From assembly GCA_002179805.1 (NCBI GenBank), contig NAVB01000454.1, positions 1-35,810 of the forward strand: 35,810 nt of DNA. Reading direction: 5' to 3'. The position numbers and the translations under genes were made by a program. The notes beneath the pieces are model-generated. The model did not search any database. It saw only the letters and a list, made by a program, of their open reading frames with translations, and was not told the DNA's origin. The DNA comes from Acanthamoeba lenticulata (Eukaryota; Discosea; Longamoebia; Acanthamoebidae). This document shows positions 11,901 to 22,525 of the stretch, in pieces. Positions within the stretch are counted from its first letter, which is position 1. The number at the start of each line of letters is the position of its first letter.

Positions 11901-13268
11901 CTCGCCCTGCACTGAGACCACGTTGGCGATCTGGATGACGGGGTCCTGCTCTGGTTCCGGGAATACACCTCGCCTTCCTGCACACTCGATATCTGGAAGG
12001 CGAAAAAGGTTGTCGTAGTGGTGTATAAGCACGAGGCATGAAGCACACATGGAAGCCCTTCCTCCTCGTACCAAAGGAAAGAACTCGGAACGGAGCGATG
12101 TCCGACCACACTCCCTCGGGTGGGTGGCAGATGATGTCCTTCTCACTAGTAGTGCAACATCAAAAAGCTTCTCAGCCACATGTACTTGGAAGCAGCAGGC
12201 AGCATTGAATATGAGAGGAGGGGTTGTTGTGCGTACTTGATGTGAACTTCGTATTGGCAGTGAGACACCTTTTGGGCGGCGGGTGCGACCTCGTACTTGC
12301 CGGCCGGGATTTCAAGCCAAGCAGCGCCAGTCATCTTTTTGTCGATCATAAAACGCAACACGAAGGCGATGTTGGACTCATAGGTCTGGAAGGCTCTGCC
12401 CCCGGGATAGCCATCGAAAACGAGGCCGCCCTCAAGAATGCCTATTATTGCACACCACGCACCCCAAGGAGGATGATGAGCACTAATAATTTGCACCCAT
12501 CAGGATTTCAGTGGCACATGGTGCAGCAAACCTCTCGCGGCAGGCACAAGCGGGGGCATGGCCATAGTGATACGCAAGAAGGGCTTGCGTTTGTCAGCGT
12601 GGTAGCCCATGATAGACTCCTTCTGCTCAATCTCGACGGCGATAACGTAGTCCTTCCGCTCCTTGCTGCCCCGAGAGTGCATTGCGCATCGTTTCTGTCA
12701 CATGATACCACATGCACGATAAGCATCATCAAAAAGTGGAACTTCCATAATGGAAGCGGAGAAGGGTGCTATACGTTGAGTGCTGTACGAAAGCTCTCGC
12801 AGTCGGCCTCGCTGAAATGCGGATGCGGGGCAGGCACGTAAAAGTAGGGCAGCACGCCGTGCAAATGCACTAACACGCTGTGGCCTTCCCTCGTGAGACC
12901 GTACAGGTGAATGATGGGCACAGGCCCTTCGGTCCAGGTTGCCATCGTGGGGTGCGGCTTATCCAATGTGTAATCCAGGTCCAGCTGCTGAAAAACTAAG
13001 CGGGAGAAAAAAGGGGGTGAGTAATCGTGAACACGAAAGTGAAGCCCTGCAGGGTTGGTACGGTATGAGATGACATACTTAATGGCTGATTAGTGTCGAT
13101 CGGTCCCGAGAGAGCGGAGCGAGGCCAGCTCATGTGAATGTCGTTGGGCTCGCTCCATGGAAGCTCTTCACCTTCCTCATCACCTTCGTCAAAATCGTCA
13201 TCGACTTTGCGCTTTTTGGCCTCTTGCGAAGATTGTTGTGAGCTTTTGCTGTTGCCCGACCTCTTCAT
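8927..13268 (-). CDS. POLD1: DNA polymerase delta catalytic subunit, 13 exons
   Basis: B-family replicative polymerase with 3'-5' proofreading. Exons, gene order: 13079-13268, 12775-12995, 12532-12694, 12237-12441, 12072-12145, 11817-11992, 11364-11711, 11157-11286, 10936-11052, 10654-10845, 10407-10555, 10030-10290, 8927-9943; 1080 residues (human 1107). A basic N-terminal KKRK may be a nuclear signal. Exo I FDIECAG (Asp285/Glu287), Exo [10 protein letters not shown] (Asp371) and Exo III YCAKD (Asp484) are intact. Polymerase motifs [10 protein letters not shown] (about 576-585), [12 protein letters not shown] and YGDTDS (Asp727/Asp729) are intact. C-terminal CysA (about 981-1000) and the Fe-S CysB (about 1029-1047) are present. 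For the last intron I chose acceptor 9944-9945 because it restores the conserved [12 protein letters not shown]. Intron 11712-11816 is GC-AG. Confidence 0.97.
10316..10337. repeat. (GA)n microsatellite
   Basis: Dinucleotide run inside the POLD1 intron 10291-10406. Confidence 0.9.
11712..11816 (-). other. GC-AG intron in POLD1
   Basis: The donor on the minus strand is GAG|GCACGC and the acceptor TACAG|GAG. Conservation decides it: both flanks are needed for the FETEEEMLLAW segment that matches the family before Exo II. The GT sites further upstream (within the VFTVRK codons) would delete the conserved CSPIAG segment. Confidence 0.85.
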
Positions 13269-13517
13269 CCTTCTCGAGCTTAGAGCTTTCAACGCGATGC
13301 AAACAAACCAGCCCGTTCCCGCTTTTTTTTTTGGTTTTGGCGCCAAAATTCATTTGTCCCAGTTTTTGGCGTTCGAAGAAATGAAAGTAAGGTTGGGGTG
13401 TCGAGGACATCTACCTCTCGCCAACATTGCTTTGTGGATAGAAATGAGAATACATATCGAAATAAATAAATGGCTGCATAGATAAATAGCGCCGCGCTCC
13501 ACAGCGCTGGTCGGTGG

Positions 13518-16500
13518 TCATCGCCCACCTTTGGTGGTGTAGTGCGGGTTGCGGCTGCCGTCGATGTACTTGTAGTTGGGATTGCGCACGGCTTCGCGCT
13601 TGGGCACCACGACCTTCCTGCTGGACGACCCCGAGGAGGTTGTCTCGCCTTTCGTGGGCTGCTGCTGCGCCTCTGTGTCCGGCGTGGGCGGCAGTACTCG
13701 GCGCGGAGTGCAGGCAGGACGAAGCCGGAAGACGGGCTGCCTCTCGAGAAGCCACACGCCGTCGTCGAACTTGCCAAACTTCTTGCGCATCTCGGTGTGG
13801 TATACCATCAGCTCGTCGGCGGCTTCACCTTCACGTCCGCGCTCCGGGCGGCCTCGGTGCTCGTCGTAACGGAAGTTGATCATCAGGTTGTTTAAGCTGG
13901 CGTCGTCGACCAGCCACAGCCTGTGGTTCTTGAAGCGCCTGATCTTGGCGACTTTGCCGATGATCCAGTTGTTGTGGATGACGTAGGGCTTCTCCGTTCC
14001 GCGCCATTCCTGTCCGAAATAGTAGCCACCACTGTAGAAAGTGCACACAACGTCAGGGCCCAATCATACCATAAGACGCAGTCCGGCATACTGCAAGGGG
14101 GAGGGGGCATCAAAAGCCAAGGAGGAACAAAACGAACCTCGGGAAGTCGTTCATGCTCATGATCTTGTAGCGAGGAATCTCTGAAGGAGAAAGGTCGATG
14201 TCGTTCTCCGGCTTGCGTACATTATCAACAGCATCGAGCCACATGTTCATGCAGTGTTGCTCTTTCTTTTGCTTGACCGTCTCGCAGTCGATCACGTGAT
14301 TGATGAACGACAAACTGTGTGGTTGCCGAAGGAACACGGAGAGTTGAATCGAACAACAGAGGGTGAGTGGTTGTGTGTTGCAAGACCGCAGGAAAGAAAG
14401 GACCTGTACCTCTTCTCGCGGTTCTTGCCATAAAAGAGGCCGCCGCAGATGGTGGGCCGTGGCGCTTTGTTGGGCGTATTCCAGTCGTTGGTGAAAAAGA
14501 TATCGACGCTGTCCCAGAAACGACGTCAGAGCAGGGCTCAGGGCGAGAAGAAGACAAAGCGGCATTGTGGGGGGGGGAGAGGTAACGCACCCATCGTCGG
14601 TCATCTTGAGGAAAGGATTTTGCAACCAGACCATGTCGATGTCGCTCACCATCACAGAGTAGCCCAATTCGGTGATCCTTCTGAAGTAATGCGACTTTTT
14701 GTGGACGACCTTGTTCCACTTGTCGTAGCCCGGGCTTTCCTTGCTCACGGTGTAGACCACCGTTTGCGAGAGGGCGTCCATTCCGATCTCAGGATCGTAC
14801 GCCCAGTCCACCCCTGATATCAGCGTTGCCGACGCCAAAGCCACAAGCCGTCAGCGCTTACTTCAATTAAGTGGTGCCTGCATCGGCTAAAGAGAGTGTG
14901 CTCTAGAGAGGTGCTGAAAGTACCCAGGTACGTCAGCTGCTGGGCCACTTGCACGTCGACGGGCAGGATGACGTAGTTGGTGATGTTCAGCTTGTCCATG
15001 AAAGCCTGCGCACACAAAGAGAACATGTGGAAGTGGTGGTCAACGAAGAGCTCAGCGCAGGCCTCTTCACACACACACACTTGCAGCTAATTTTACCTTC
15101 CAGTTGAGAAGGACCTCCAAGTAGCCCGAGTTGGCAATGACCATGATCACCGTGCCGTTGCGGGCAATGCGCGGCAACGCGTTGTGGAGCAGGAACGGAT
15201 AGTCTCGGTACTTGTAGCCTGTAGCGGGGTCGGGGCACAAAAGGCCTTACTTAGCCTCATGCAGCTTCACCTTCCCACGCGAAGGGTCGCACAAGCTGGA
15301 AGGGGGCGAAGCAAGAGAGCTACGTACTCTCATCGACTGGGACCAAGGGGACCCCTTCGTCCTCGGTGGGCAGTGGAGCAGGGGGTCGATAATCAGTTGC
15401 GGGGTCGTCTGCATAAGCGTTTTTGTCGTCTTTGATGCGACCGCGTTGCCGGTCACGCTGGAGGAACCAGGCATCATCAACTTCGTCTGGGCTGAGAATG
15501 ACTCGAGAAGATGATCTTGACGAGGCAAATTGAGGAGATGCGGAGAAGCTTGCCGTCAACAGAACAAAGGCACTCGTTATGCAGACGATGAAGATCCACA
15601 GGAGGACGTGCTGTCGCTGCCGTAGCAGCTGCATCAGAGTTGACGGCCCACCAGGACCTGCAGCTGTCGACTCGTGCCGGTTCGGAAGGCGCGAGTGAAA
15701 TTTTGGGTGCACTGCTTGGGCGGGCCCAGGAGCACCGCCACTACTGGTGCTCCCCTCGATGAGGTTTCTGCCGTTGTTGTGATAGCGCTGGTGTTGGCTT
15801 TTGATGCCCATCAAGCCGCTGCCGGTCGAGATGGAAAGGAAGCGAGGCGAAGTGGGTGGGGAGATTTCATCGATCGTATCGAAGGAGTCTCCTTTCATCA
15901 CCTTGGCCATGGCGAGGAATTGCTCGTACTGCCTTTGCTTGATGTCAGCAGTACTACCGCCGTGATGATGATGCTCCATGTTGTTGTTGTTCGGAGGGAG
16001 ATTGAAGTGGACGGTGCGGCTGCTGCTGAGGCTGCTCGAAAAAGCAGCCGCCAAAGGAGAAGGAGAGATGGTGGGGGATGAGCCGCCAAGGGTGCCGCGA
16101 GGTGAGGTAGGCGCGCTGGCGCCCGTTGGGGCTTTCTTGCGGCGGGTGGGGATGGGGGTGCCCCGTGACGTGTGGAGCTGCTCGAGGTCCGACTCGGCCT
16201 TCAGTTTGTTCTCGCGGAGACAGACCACCACTTCTCCGCCTCCCGCTGTGGGAGGCGCCCAGGCGCTGCTCTCACGGCTCACGGCACCCCACCTTCCGTG
16301 GGCTTCGTAGTCGTCGTCCTTTTCGCGTTGCTGCTCGCTCTTGTTTCCCCCTCCGCTCCCCACCACCACCTCGAGGTGGTGGTGTTCCGCCACAAATTCG
16401 GGCGAGCCTCCGTAGCTCTTCTTCCTCCCGTGGTGGCGAAGGCTGGGTGCTGCGAGAAAGGTCGCGTGGTGTGCGGGTGGGGGCTCATCAGCTGCGGTGC

Positions 16501-16717
16501 CACCCGACGTCGGGGGCGACGCAGGAATGTGCAGCTCTCCACTGCGCGACTTGCAAGAGAGCGAAGCCGAGGGTGAGTAGAGTGGCCAAGCCGCGGAAAG
16601 GTCGTGGTGTCTCTGAGTGCCCGCTGCAGCAGCTCCCGGTTGGCTGCCCTCCTCCTCCGCGGCCGCCGAGAAGGACGACAAAGGCGGTACTGACGGGCGG
16701 TTGGGTGGCGAGGCCAT
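13518..16717 (-). CDS. Type II membrane glycosyltransferase, Nucleotid_trans/GT77-like, 7 exons
   Basis: Exons, gene order: 15328-16717, 15097-15218, 14924-15005, 14591-14813, 14410-14508, 14138-14314, 13518-14031; 868 residues. A Ser/Pro/His-rich cytosolic tail of about 369 residues precedes one membrane segment (about 370-391, HVLLWIFIVCITSAFVLL). A lumenal stem and catalytic domain follow. The domain carries SDIDMVWLQNPF (DxD, Asp589/Asp591), FFTNDWNTPNK, ICGGLFYGKNR, a CETVKQKKEQHC segment and YVIHNNWIIGK. This pattern fits the family that includes plant rhamnogalacturonan-II xylosyltransferases, which transfer a sugar from a nucleotide donor in the Golgi; donor and acceptor here are unknown. 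The open frame upstream of 16717 has only a GTG, so the ATG at 16717 is used. The C-terminal ~150 residues after the catalytic core look disordered. Confidence 0.85.
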
Positions 16718-17251
16718 TGCTCCCAAAAGAGTGTGTGTGTGTCGCACAGGCAGGCCACGCGAAGGGCGGATTCTTCAGAAGAAAAGAGAAGCGAAGAAGA
16801 AGAAGTCCTACGTCAAGCAATAAAAGCAGGTGAAGCAACAGAAGCGTTAGACACGTCTCGTCTTGTCCTTCTTCTGTTGGTGTGCGAGAAGATTGTGCTG
16901 AGTGGTGGCCGATCTGCAGCAGCAAGAACCTCGCGGGCGCACAGCAAAGGGGTTTTCTTGTGGCCAACCCCGCGAGCAGGCAGCGCAGAGTGGCAAGTTG
17001 AGCGAAAGTTCATTTTAATAGTTCTCGTCGACATGTTGCGTCGTAATGACCGGCAGGAGGAGGTGAGATTGCGCTGCTCGTTTTGTGGCCTTCCTTCTCG
17101 GGACCTGCCTCGCCGAACGAGGCCTTGCTCACCGTGAACACGGCCCAGCACTTAGCCAACCATCTCTCTCGCCCCGCCCGCAACGAGCCGCAGCCTCGAG
17201 TTCTCGCTTTTTATTACTCTTTGCTCTCTTTTGTTTCTCAGCACGACCAAG
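16718..17251. other. Intergenic region between glycosyltransferase 5' end and kinase 3' end
   Basis: 534 bp between two minus-strand genes. It contains the poly(A) signal of the kinase gene (17210-17215) and should hold the glycosyltransferase promoter. A TATTAAAA-like stretch on the minus strand near 17010-17018 is the only TATA-like element, about 295 bp from the ATG. Open frames here have no recognisable product. Confidence 0.4.
17210..17215 (-). terminator. Poly(A) signal AATAAA of the TKL-like kinase gene
   Basis: AATAAA on the minus strand, 36 bases after the kinase stop codon (17252-17254), a normal distance for a short 3' UTR. Confidence 0.55.
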
Positions 17252-19647
17252 TCATGGCTGCAGCGTGGCAAGCGCGTCGAGGGCCTCCTTGAAGCTGAGC
17301 CGCTCTCGTGTGTCGTGCGCCCAGCAACGTTCGATAAGCGACGCCCACGCGGGAGGGCATTCCTGCAGGACCATACGATCACCACCACCCACGATGACGA
17401 GGCATCAGTGCTGATGCTGTACATTTCCAGAGAGTGAAAAAGACGAGTGAAGTAACCGAACCTTGGGGATGGGTGGCCGCTGCTCGCCCAAGAGCGGCAG
17501 TGCGCGCTTGAGCTGATCCACCGTGACCATCTTGCTCCTGGGAGAGGGTGCGGGCGTAGTGAGAAGAGAGCTTGGTGGTGGCTTGACGCCTCAGCCGACG
17601 AAGGCGTACCAGAAGGACCAAAGGATGAGCCCGAACGGAAACACGTCGGTGCCAGGAGCAAAGTGCGCGGCAGCGTACGCGCTTCGTTGTTCCGGCGGCT
17701 GCCAAAGTCTGCCCATGGGACACGCCAGCAAGTTGCATCACGTGGGCGCCCAGCAAGTCAGTGTCACGCCACCAAAAATTAAAAAGCAGTGATTGGGAGA
17801 AAAGAAGAGGCGTCTAAACGCACGAGCGTGCCGCTTCCGGCGTGTGGGCGGAGCTGCGTGCGTGGGCCGCCGACTCGCTGGCCAAGTCGTGGCTGACGCC
17901 CAGATTCGTGATCTTTGCTCTGCTCGCGCGTGTGAGTCGGGGGAGGCACGGTCAGCCACCCAAAGAAAGCGAGGAGGTGAGGGGCGCGCGGGTGGGTGGT
18001 GTGTGTGTACCGAAGCCCGAGGTAGTGCGGGGTGCCGTGGAGGTCAAACTTGTGTCCGAAGAGCAGGACGTTGCTCGGGTTCAGGTCCTTGTGCACCAGC
18101 AGCGGCGACGATGAGTGCAGGTAGGTCATCCCCGCCGCAACCCCTGTGGCGCGTCCGCGTTGAGCGTGTTGCGGCTTTCGTTGGGGAGTGGAGGGGAAGA
18201 GGGGCCAAGTCGGGCGGAGGGCGGTGCCTTTGACGATCTCGAGAAAGTGCGCGACAAACTGCGTGTCGTGCAAGTAGCGGCGGTTGTTGATCAGCCACGT
18301 CTGCAGGTCGCCCAAGTTGGCCTTCTCCAGGACCACGCAGCCCTGCTCGCCTCTCCGGGTCAGCACGTGGCCAACAATCCGAACAACAACAGCAAAAGAA
18401 GAACAACTGGATGGACGTGTCGAACCTGAATCTCGCGCCCCGGGATGGCGTAGAGCCGCCCGTAGGCCCGCAGCAGGTTGGGGTGGTTGAATTTCCTGTC
18501 GACAAACGCATTGGGCGCGCACGCGTGATGGGTCTCAGCCACGCGCTTCTCCCCACTGGCCGGCCGCACGAACAAACACACACGCACACACAGCACATAC
18601 CACAGATTGTGGCACTCGATCTGGTAGGCCCGCTCGTCGTGGTAGATCTTGACCACCACTTCGTTCAGGCCCTGCCAAACGGCCTCGTAGATCGACCAGG
18701 CCCGCTCGTGCGCGCCACCGGAGCGTCCCGTTAGCCGCTTCCGGAAGTCGATGGTGAAGGCATCCAGGCCCAGCTCTGGCGCCACCCCCAGAGAGGTCCT
18801 TTTTCAGCACCGCAGCCGGCCCAGATGGGGGGGGGAGAGGGTCCTACCCTGGAGGAGGAGCGTGTGGAGGAGCTCGCCGGAGTCGCTGAAGCTCGAGAGC
18901 GAGCCCCCGGGGGTCGTGACTCCCCCGGGCCCGAAGAGCGCCGGATGCTCGAGCACCTCGTCCTGTGCACAGAGAGCCAACCGTGAGCTTCCCCCAAGCC
19001 CGGGGGGGGGCTGGGGAGAGGAGGAGCAACGGCACCAGTGACAGATGCTCGGCGGCGGCGAGGTCGGAGTAGAGGTGGGCCAGGTGGTCGTCGTGCATGG
19101 CGTCCAGCGGCTGCACGGGTGGACACGCGTGCACGTCGCCGTTGGAGGCCTCGCTCACCAGCAACATGGGCAGCGGTGTGGCGGTGGATACGTTCGTGTC
19201 GCCGTGCCGCCGCCGGTGAGCACCGCTGCCGCCAATACTGCTACTGCTGCGCTCGTCAGTCGTTCGCTCAGCGCGCGCCAGGCCCTCGTGGGGCGCGCCT
19301 TCCGCCTTGACCGCCAGACCGCGAGGCGGTTGCGCCCGGTGGCGCTGCCCGTTATCGCCCACCTTGGGCTCCTTTTTGGCCTGGCCGTGCGCAGCCCCGT
19401 CCTGCCCAGCACGCATGCACCCCCCAGCATGAACACGCAAAGCAAAGCAAAGTTTTGGACCTTTTTGGAAAAGGAGATTTGGGAGAGGGGGAAGGGGGCA
19501 CAGAGGCGCCTCTGCGGGTACCTGCAGGGTGGGGGTGGGTTCTTTTCGCTTCCGGCCGCGCTTCGGTTTGTCCTGATGCGCGGTGTCATCGGTCAGTTGA
19601 GAAGTTACGACTGAGAACAGCGCAGTATGGCCCGAAGGTGAAGCCAT
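17252..19647 (-). CDS. TKL-type protein kinase or pseudokinase with DFG replaced by NLG, 11 exons
   Basis: Exons, gene order: 19522-19647, 19036-19401, 18848-18962, 18601-18775, 18426-18495, 18228-18342, 18011-18143, 17824-17919, 17610-17708, 17462-17537, 17252-17362; 493 residues. The N-terminal 200 residues are low complexity, with a basic KPKRGRKRK nuclear-signal/AT-hook-like patch. Kinase domain about 209-485: unusual glycine loop, VVVKIY (Lys245), FNHPNLLRAYG, VVLEKANLGDLQTWL, VHKDLNPSN (Asp342 kept), then AKITNLGVS where the metal-binding DFG Asp is Asn372. It ends with LWQPPEQR, TDVFPFGLILW, and WASLIERCWAHDTRERLSF. Reduced or absent catalysis is inferred. Exon 2 could also begin at 19380. 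Intron 18144-18227 is GC-AG. Confidence 0.8.
18144..18227 (-). other. GC-AG intron in the TKL-like kinase gene
   Basis: The donor is AAAG|GCACCG and the acceptor CCACAG|GG. No GT lies at or just after the required boundary. Only this junction gives the continuous EIVKGVAAGMTYLHSS expected for kinase helix E. Confidence 0.8.
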
Positions 19648-19761
19648 GGCCAGCGTGCTTTTAAATGTTTTTTAAAATAAAAATTTATCAGGCAATAAAG
19701 GCCAGAAATTAATTAATAGGTTGTTTTTAGGTTAAATGAGGGAATACTACTAATATTAATA

Positions 19762-20508
19762 TTAAATAATAAAAAGATGCAAAGGGGCCTGAACCTTGGG
19801 CGCAGCTGCGTTGGTTTCATCCTCGTCGCTTGTGGCGCCGCCGAGCTCGAACCCCTCAAGTTCGGTGGCACCTACATAACGAGCCATGAAGAGGCTGGCG
19901 GCGGAGTCGAGAGGAGGCCACGCCCACACGTGGTAGTGCGAGTCGTTGTCGGGGTCAGCCACCATGCCTAGCTCCTCAAAGTAGCACGAGTACTTGGGAG
20001 GATTGCGCTTGGCCGGCACGATGCGCAGATTCTTATTCATGCCACCGCCAGCAATCCGACGGAAGAGGTAGTGAATCGCTGATACTCGGTCAGGCGCAAA
20101 TTGACGCACGATTTCAAGAGCCCGCGACTCACTGGTCCACGCATGGCAGGCTGAGCGCTTTCGGCGCTTCTTCACGTGCAGAGGCGCCGCAACTGCGGCC
20201 TTCTTTTTCGCAGCCGCCGAAGATGGCGCAGTCGAAATTTCGTGCGGCGATTGGCGATTTGTTCCGTTGGCGGCGGTGGCGGCAAGATCTGTAGCTCTAA
20301 TTCCTCCTCCTCTTCCATAAACTGCGTGAGTACGACCATAGTCTTCTTCTTCATCCTCCTCTTCATAGTCGTCCTCTTCTTCCTCTTCCTCAGCCTCTTC
20401 TTCCTCGTCGTCTTCCTCGTCGTAGTAGTCATCGTCTTCCTGATGAACGATTTCCTCCCTCTCTGCTGTCCCAACCCGCAAGGGGTTGGCCTCACCAACG
20501 GCTTCCAT
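19762..20508 (-). CDS. Acidic protein of unknown function, single exon
   Basis: An uninterrupted frame of 248 residues from an ATG at 20508; the open frame continues upstream only from a GTG. Residues about 23-58 are almost entirely Asp/Glu/Tyr. A basic KKRRKR patch near residue 115 could act as a nuclear signal. The C-terminal half looks folded, with HAWTSESRALEIVRQFAP, AIHYLFRRIAGGG and a Trp-containing HYHVWAWPP segment. I do not recognise a family. It is one of the few intronless genes here. The stop lies only 114 bp upstream of the kinase ATG, in an AT-rich spacer. An acidic chromatin- or histone-binding role would be a guess. Confidence 0.6.
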   Translation of the reverse strand: MEAVGEANPLRVGTAEREEIVHQEDDDYYDEEDDEEEEAEEEEEEDDYEEEDEEEDYGRTHAVYGRGGGIRATDLAATAANGTNRQSPHEISTAPSSAAAKKKAAVAAPLHVKKRRKRSACHAWTSESRALEIVRQFAPDRVSAIHYLFRRIAGGGMNKNLRIVPAKRNPPKYSCYFEELGMVADPDNDSHYHVWAWPPLDSAASLFMARYVGATELEGFELGGATSDEDETNAAAPKVQAPLHLFII

Positions 20509-20867
20509 TGAGACTCTCTTCTTTTTTCTTCTTCTTCTTCTTATTGCGTTCTTCCTTGTTGCCACGTTCTTCCAAGGCGCAGGGCGGCTCTGGCAAAGGC
20601 ACTGACCTGACTTGAAGCAGGGTAGTACCCAAATGGCCAGCAGTACACAACAGAAGCAAGCAGCCTCTTGCACGTGTCAGCTTGGGTGAGTGCCCGGTTC
20701 GTGCCGTTCGATCTTTTATCCGTTGGGAGGCCGCAACAGAAGAGCCCTTTTACCGTCGACATTAATCAGTTTCCTCTTCTTCCTCGGGCGGTAAACAAAA
20801 GGAAACAACGCTGCCAACGTTGAGCAGCCCGGAATATCTGCGGCGGCAGAACTGCAAGCTGGTCATC
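20509..20867. promoter_or_regulatory. Shared bidirectional promoter region
   Basis: 359 bp between the divergent ATGs of the acidic protein (-) and AP-2 sigma (+), so both promoters lie here. A 73-codon ATG frame on the minus strand (20541-20762) resembles nothing and is probably 5' UTR. Pyrimidine-rich tracts flank both starts. No TATA box was recognised. Confidence 0.4.
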
Positions 20868-21411
20868 ATGATTAACTTCTTGCTGGTGCAAAATCGACAG
20901 GGCAAAGTCCGTGCTTCCAAGTGGTGGGTTCCTTATGATGACGCTGAGAGGGCCAAGTTGGCCTTGGAGGCTCATCGTGTGGTAAACGCACGCCACTCAA
21001 AGTTCACCAACTTTGTCGAGTTCCGAGACCACAAGGTGCGCAACTCGGTAGATGAGCGGTTTGGTGGTGACGCCCGCACTGACTCCCTCTTCGTTCTTTT
21101 CTTCGCTTTTGCCCTACCCCCCCCCCAAACCACTTGGAACATTGGTGCAGCTGGTGTATAGGCGCTATGCTGGCCTGTACTTCTATTTGTGCGTGGGAGT
21201 GAACGACAACGAGCTCGCCGCGCTTGAGTTGATCCATCTCTTCGTAGAGGCCCTCGACTCTTGGTTTGGCAACGTGTGTGAGCTCGACTTGGTGTTCAAC
21301 TTCATCAAAGTCTATCAGATACTCGATGAAATTGTGGTGGGTGGAGAACTTGTTGAGACGAGCAAGGCCCGTATCCTGCAGCGGGTGGACGAAATCGATC
21401 AACTGCCATGA
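20868..21411 (+). CDS. AP2S1: AP-2 adaptor complex subunit sigma, 2 exons
   Basis: Small subunit of the clathrin adaptor AP-2, which recognises dileucine sorting signals at the plasma membrane. Exons 20868-21035 and 21151-21411 join after FRDHK to give exactly 142 residues, the usual AP-2 sigma length; AP-1 sigma is longer. Seen: start [15 protein letters not shown], the [12 protein letters not shown] segment, [20 protein letters not shown], and [20 protein letters not shown]. The start is set by homology: the frame continues upstream only from a TTG at 20820. Intron 21036-21150 contains a tract that recurs inverted at 22526-22612. Confidence 0.97.
21064..21152 (+). repeat. Inverted-repeat arm 1, within AP-2 sigma intron
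   Basis: This part of the intron matches the reverse complement of 22526-22612 with small gaps. It includes a 24-nt perfect match (21090-21113 against 22565-22588). The similarity runs up to the splice acceptor CAG|CT and then stops. Confidence 0.85.
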
Positions 21412-21417
21412 CGTGTC

Positions 21418-21562
21418 CACGTCGTCTGTGGTGCCCCCATGTGTTTCGCCCCACGCGCCCAAAAACAACATGTTGTCTCTGTTTGGCTTCGTCCCCCCGC
21501 TCTCTCTGCCGTTCGGCCTTTCGCGAGATCTCTCCTCTCTCGTGTTCCCGACACCGCAGCAA
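21418..21562 (+). repeat. Direct-repeat copy A, downstream of AP-2 sigma
   Basis: Two blocks (about 21418-21470 and 21488-21562) recur in the same order and orientation at 22618-22860. The first starts with a 15-nt perfect match (21418-21432 against 22618-22632). Copy A sits just after the AP-2 sigma stop codon and before the methyltransferase pseudogene. Confidence 0.8.
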
Positions 21563-21775
21563 CCACCACGCCACACTCATAACCTCTGACTGTGGGTCGT
21601 TGGTCGTGTGTGTCGTGTAAGGCTGAGGTGTACGCGCACGCCGCGTGAAAGTTCGCTCTTCATCAACCGCACGGGCTCGTGGCCACGCTTGATCTTCTTC
21701 CTTATCTCCTCACAGAGTGTTGGCCCTCCCGCAGGAATCCCCGTTCCCTCTTCCTCACCCCTCCACGCCAGAGGT

Positions 21776-22245
21776 ATGGAAAGAATGGAAGGTCTCACAA
21801 TCGCCCAGTTCGAGTCCTGGTGGGCGAGACTTGGAGTTGAGTTGAATAGGGGCGAGTTGGCAGAGGGTCATATGCCCTTTTGCGGCCAGGCTGCCCGCCG
21901 AGGTGTGCGAGATTGGATTCAATGGAGGCTACTCGGCTGTCATGTGGCTCTCAACCAAGCCCAGCCTTCTTTGATCTCGGGCAGTACGTGCTTAACCACT
22001 TCCCGGGGCGGCTCAACCTCACCCTTAGCGACTCAGCCCGCACCGTGCCTGAGTTTGTGCGCCGTAACCCGGGCTTCGTGTGCGACGTGTTGCATGTGGA
22101 CGGCAACCACAATGGCGAGATGCCGCTCATCGACATGATGAACTTGAGGGATGACGTTGGGGGTCCACTCAGAACTAGGGAGTGCACGCAGAGGGTGTGG
22201 GACTTTAAAGCCAAGCGCAGACGACTGGGCGAGGTAGTCTCCTGA
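21776..22245 (+). pseudogene. Class I SAM-dependent methyltransferase pseudogene (frameshifted)
   Basis: Three reading frames are needed to follow one protein. The frame from the ATG at 21776 carries MERMEGLTIAQFESWW and HMPFCGQAAR. A second frame gives the SAM-binding motif I, LPAEVCEIGFNGGYSAVMWL (about 21888-21944), and then a stop. A third frame gives FDLGQYVLNHFPGRL, CDVLHVDGNHNGEMP and DMMNLRDDV, ending at 22243-22245. This order matches Methyltransf_24-type proteins, but the segment between motif I and FDLG is shortened. No intron with plausible splice sites bridges the frames. A recently broken copy is inferred; sequencing error is possible at one site but unlikely at both. Confidence 0.6.
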
Positions 22246-22525
22246 ATTCTGCTTCACAACGTCGGTGTGTCGCACACTGTGGTCCACAGCCGCGTCCGCC
22301 CGCTGCCGGCCCTGGCCGAGGCTGTGGCGGGCGCGCGGGCCGTGACGCGGTTCCTCTGCCACACCTTCTTCGCCCACTTCTGCGCTGGTGACCAGACCGA
22401 TGGCACGCACGGCGTCGACTTGCCCTGGGCGCTGACGCCATTTTCCGCCAAGTTGGTGCGGCACGCACGGCACGCTGGTCGGTTTGTGGTTGTGCTACGC
22501 TGTAGTTCACTCTCAGTCAAATGAA

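Noticed and set aside
20541..20762. 73-codon minus-strand ATG frame as a first exon of the acidic protein
   Set aside because: No splice pair joins it in frame to the main exon in a convincing way; more likely 5' UTR.
22257..22523. Plus-strand open frame after the methyltransferase pseudogene as a separate gene
   Set aside because: No start codon, no homology recognised, and it abuts duplicated repeat sequence.
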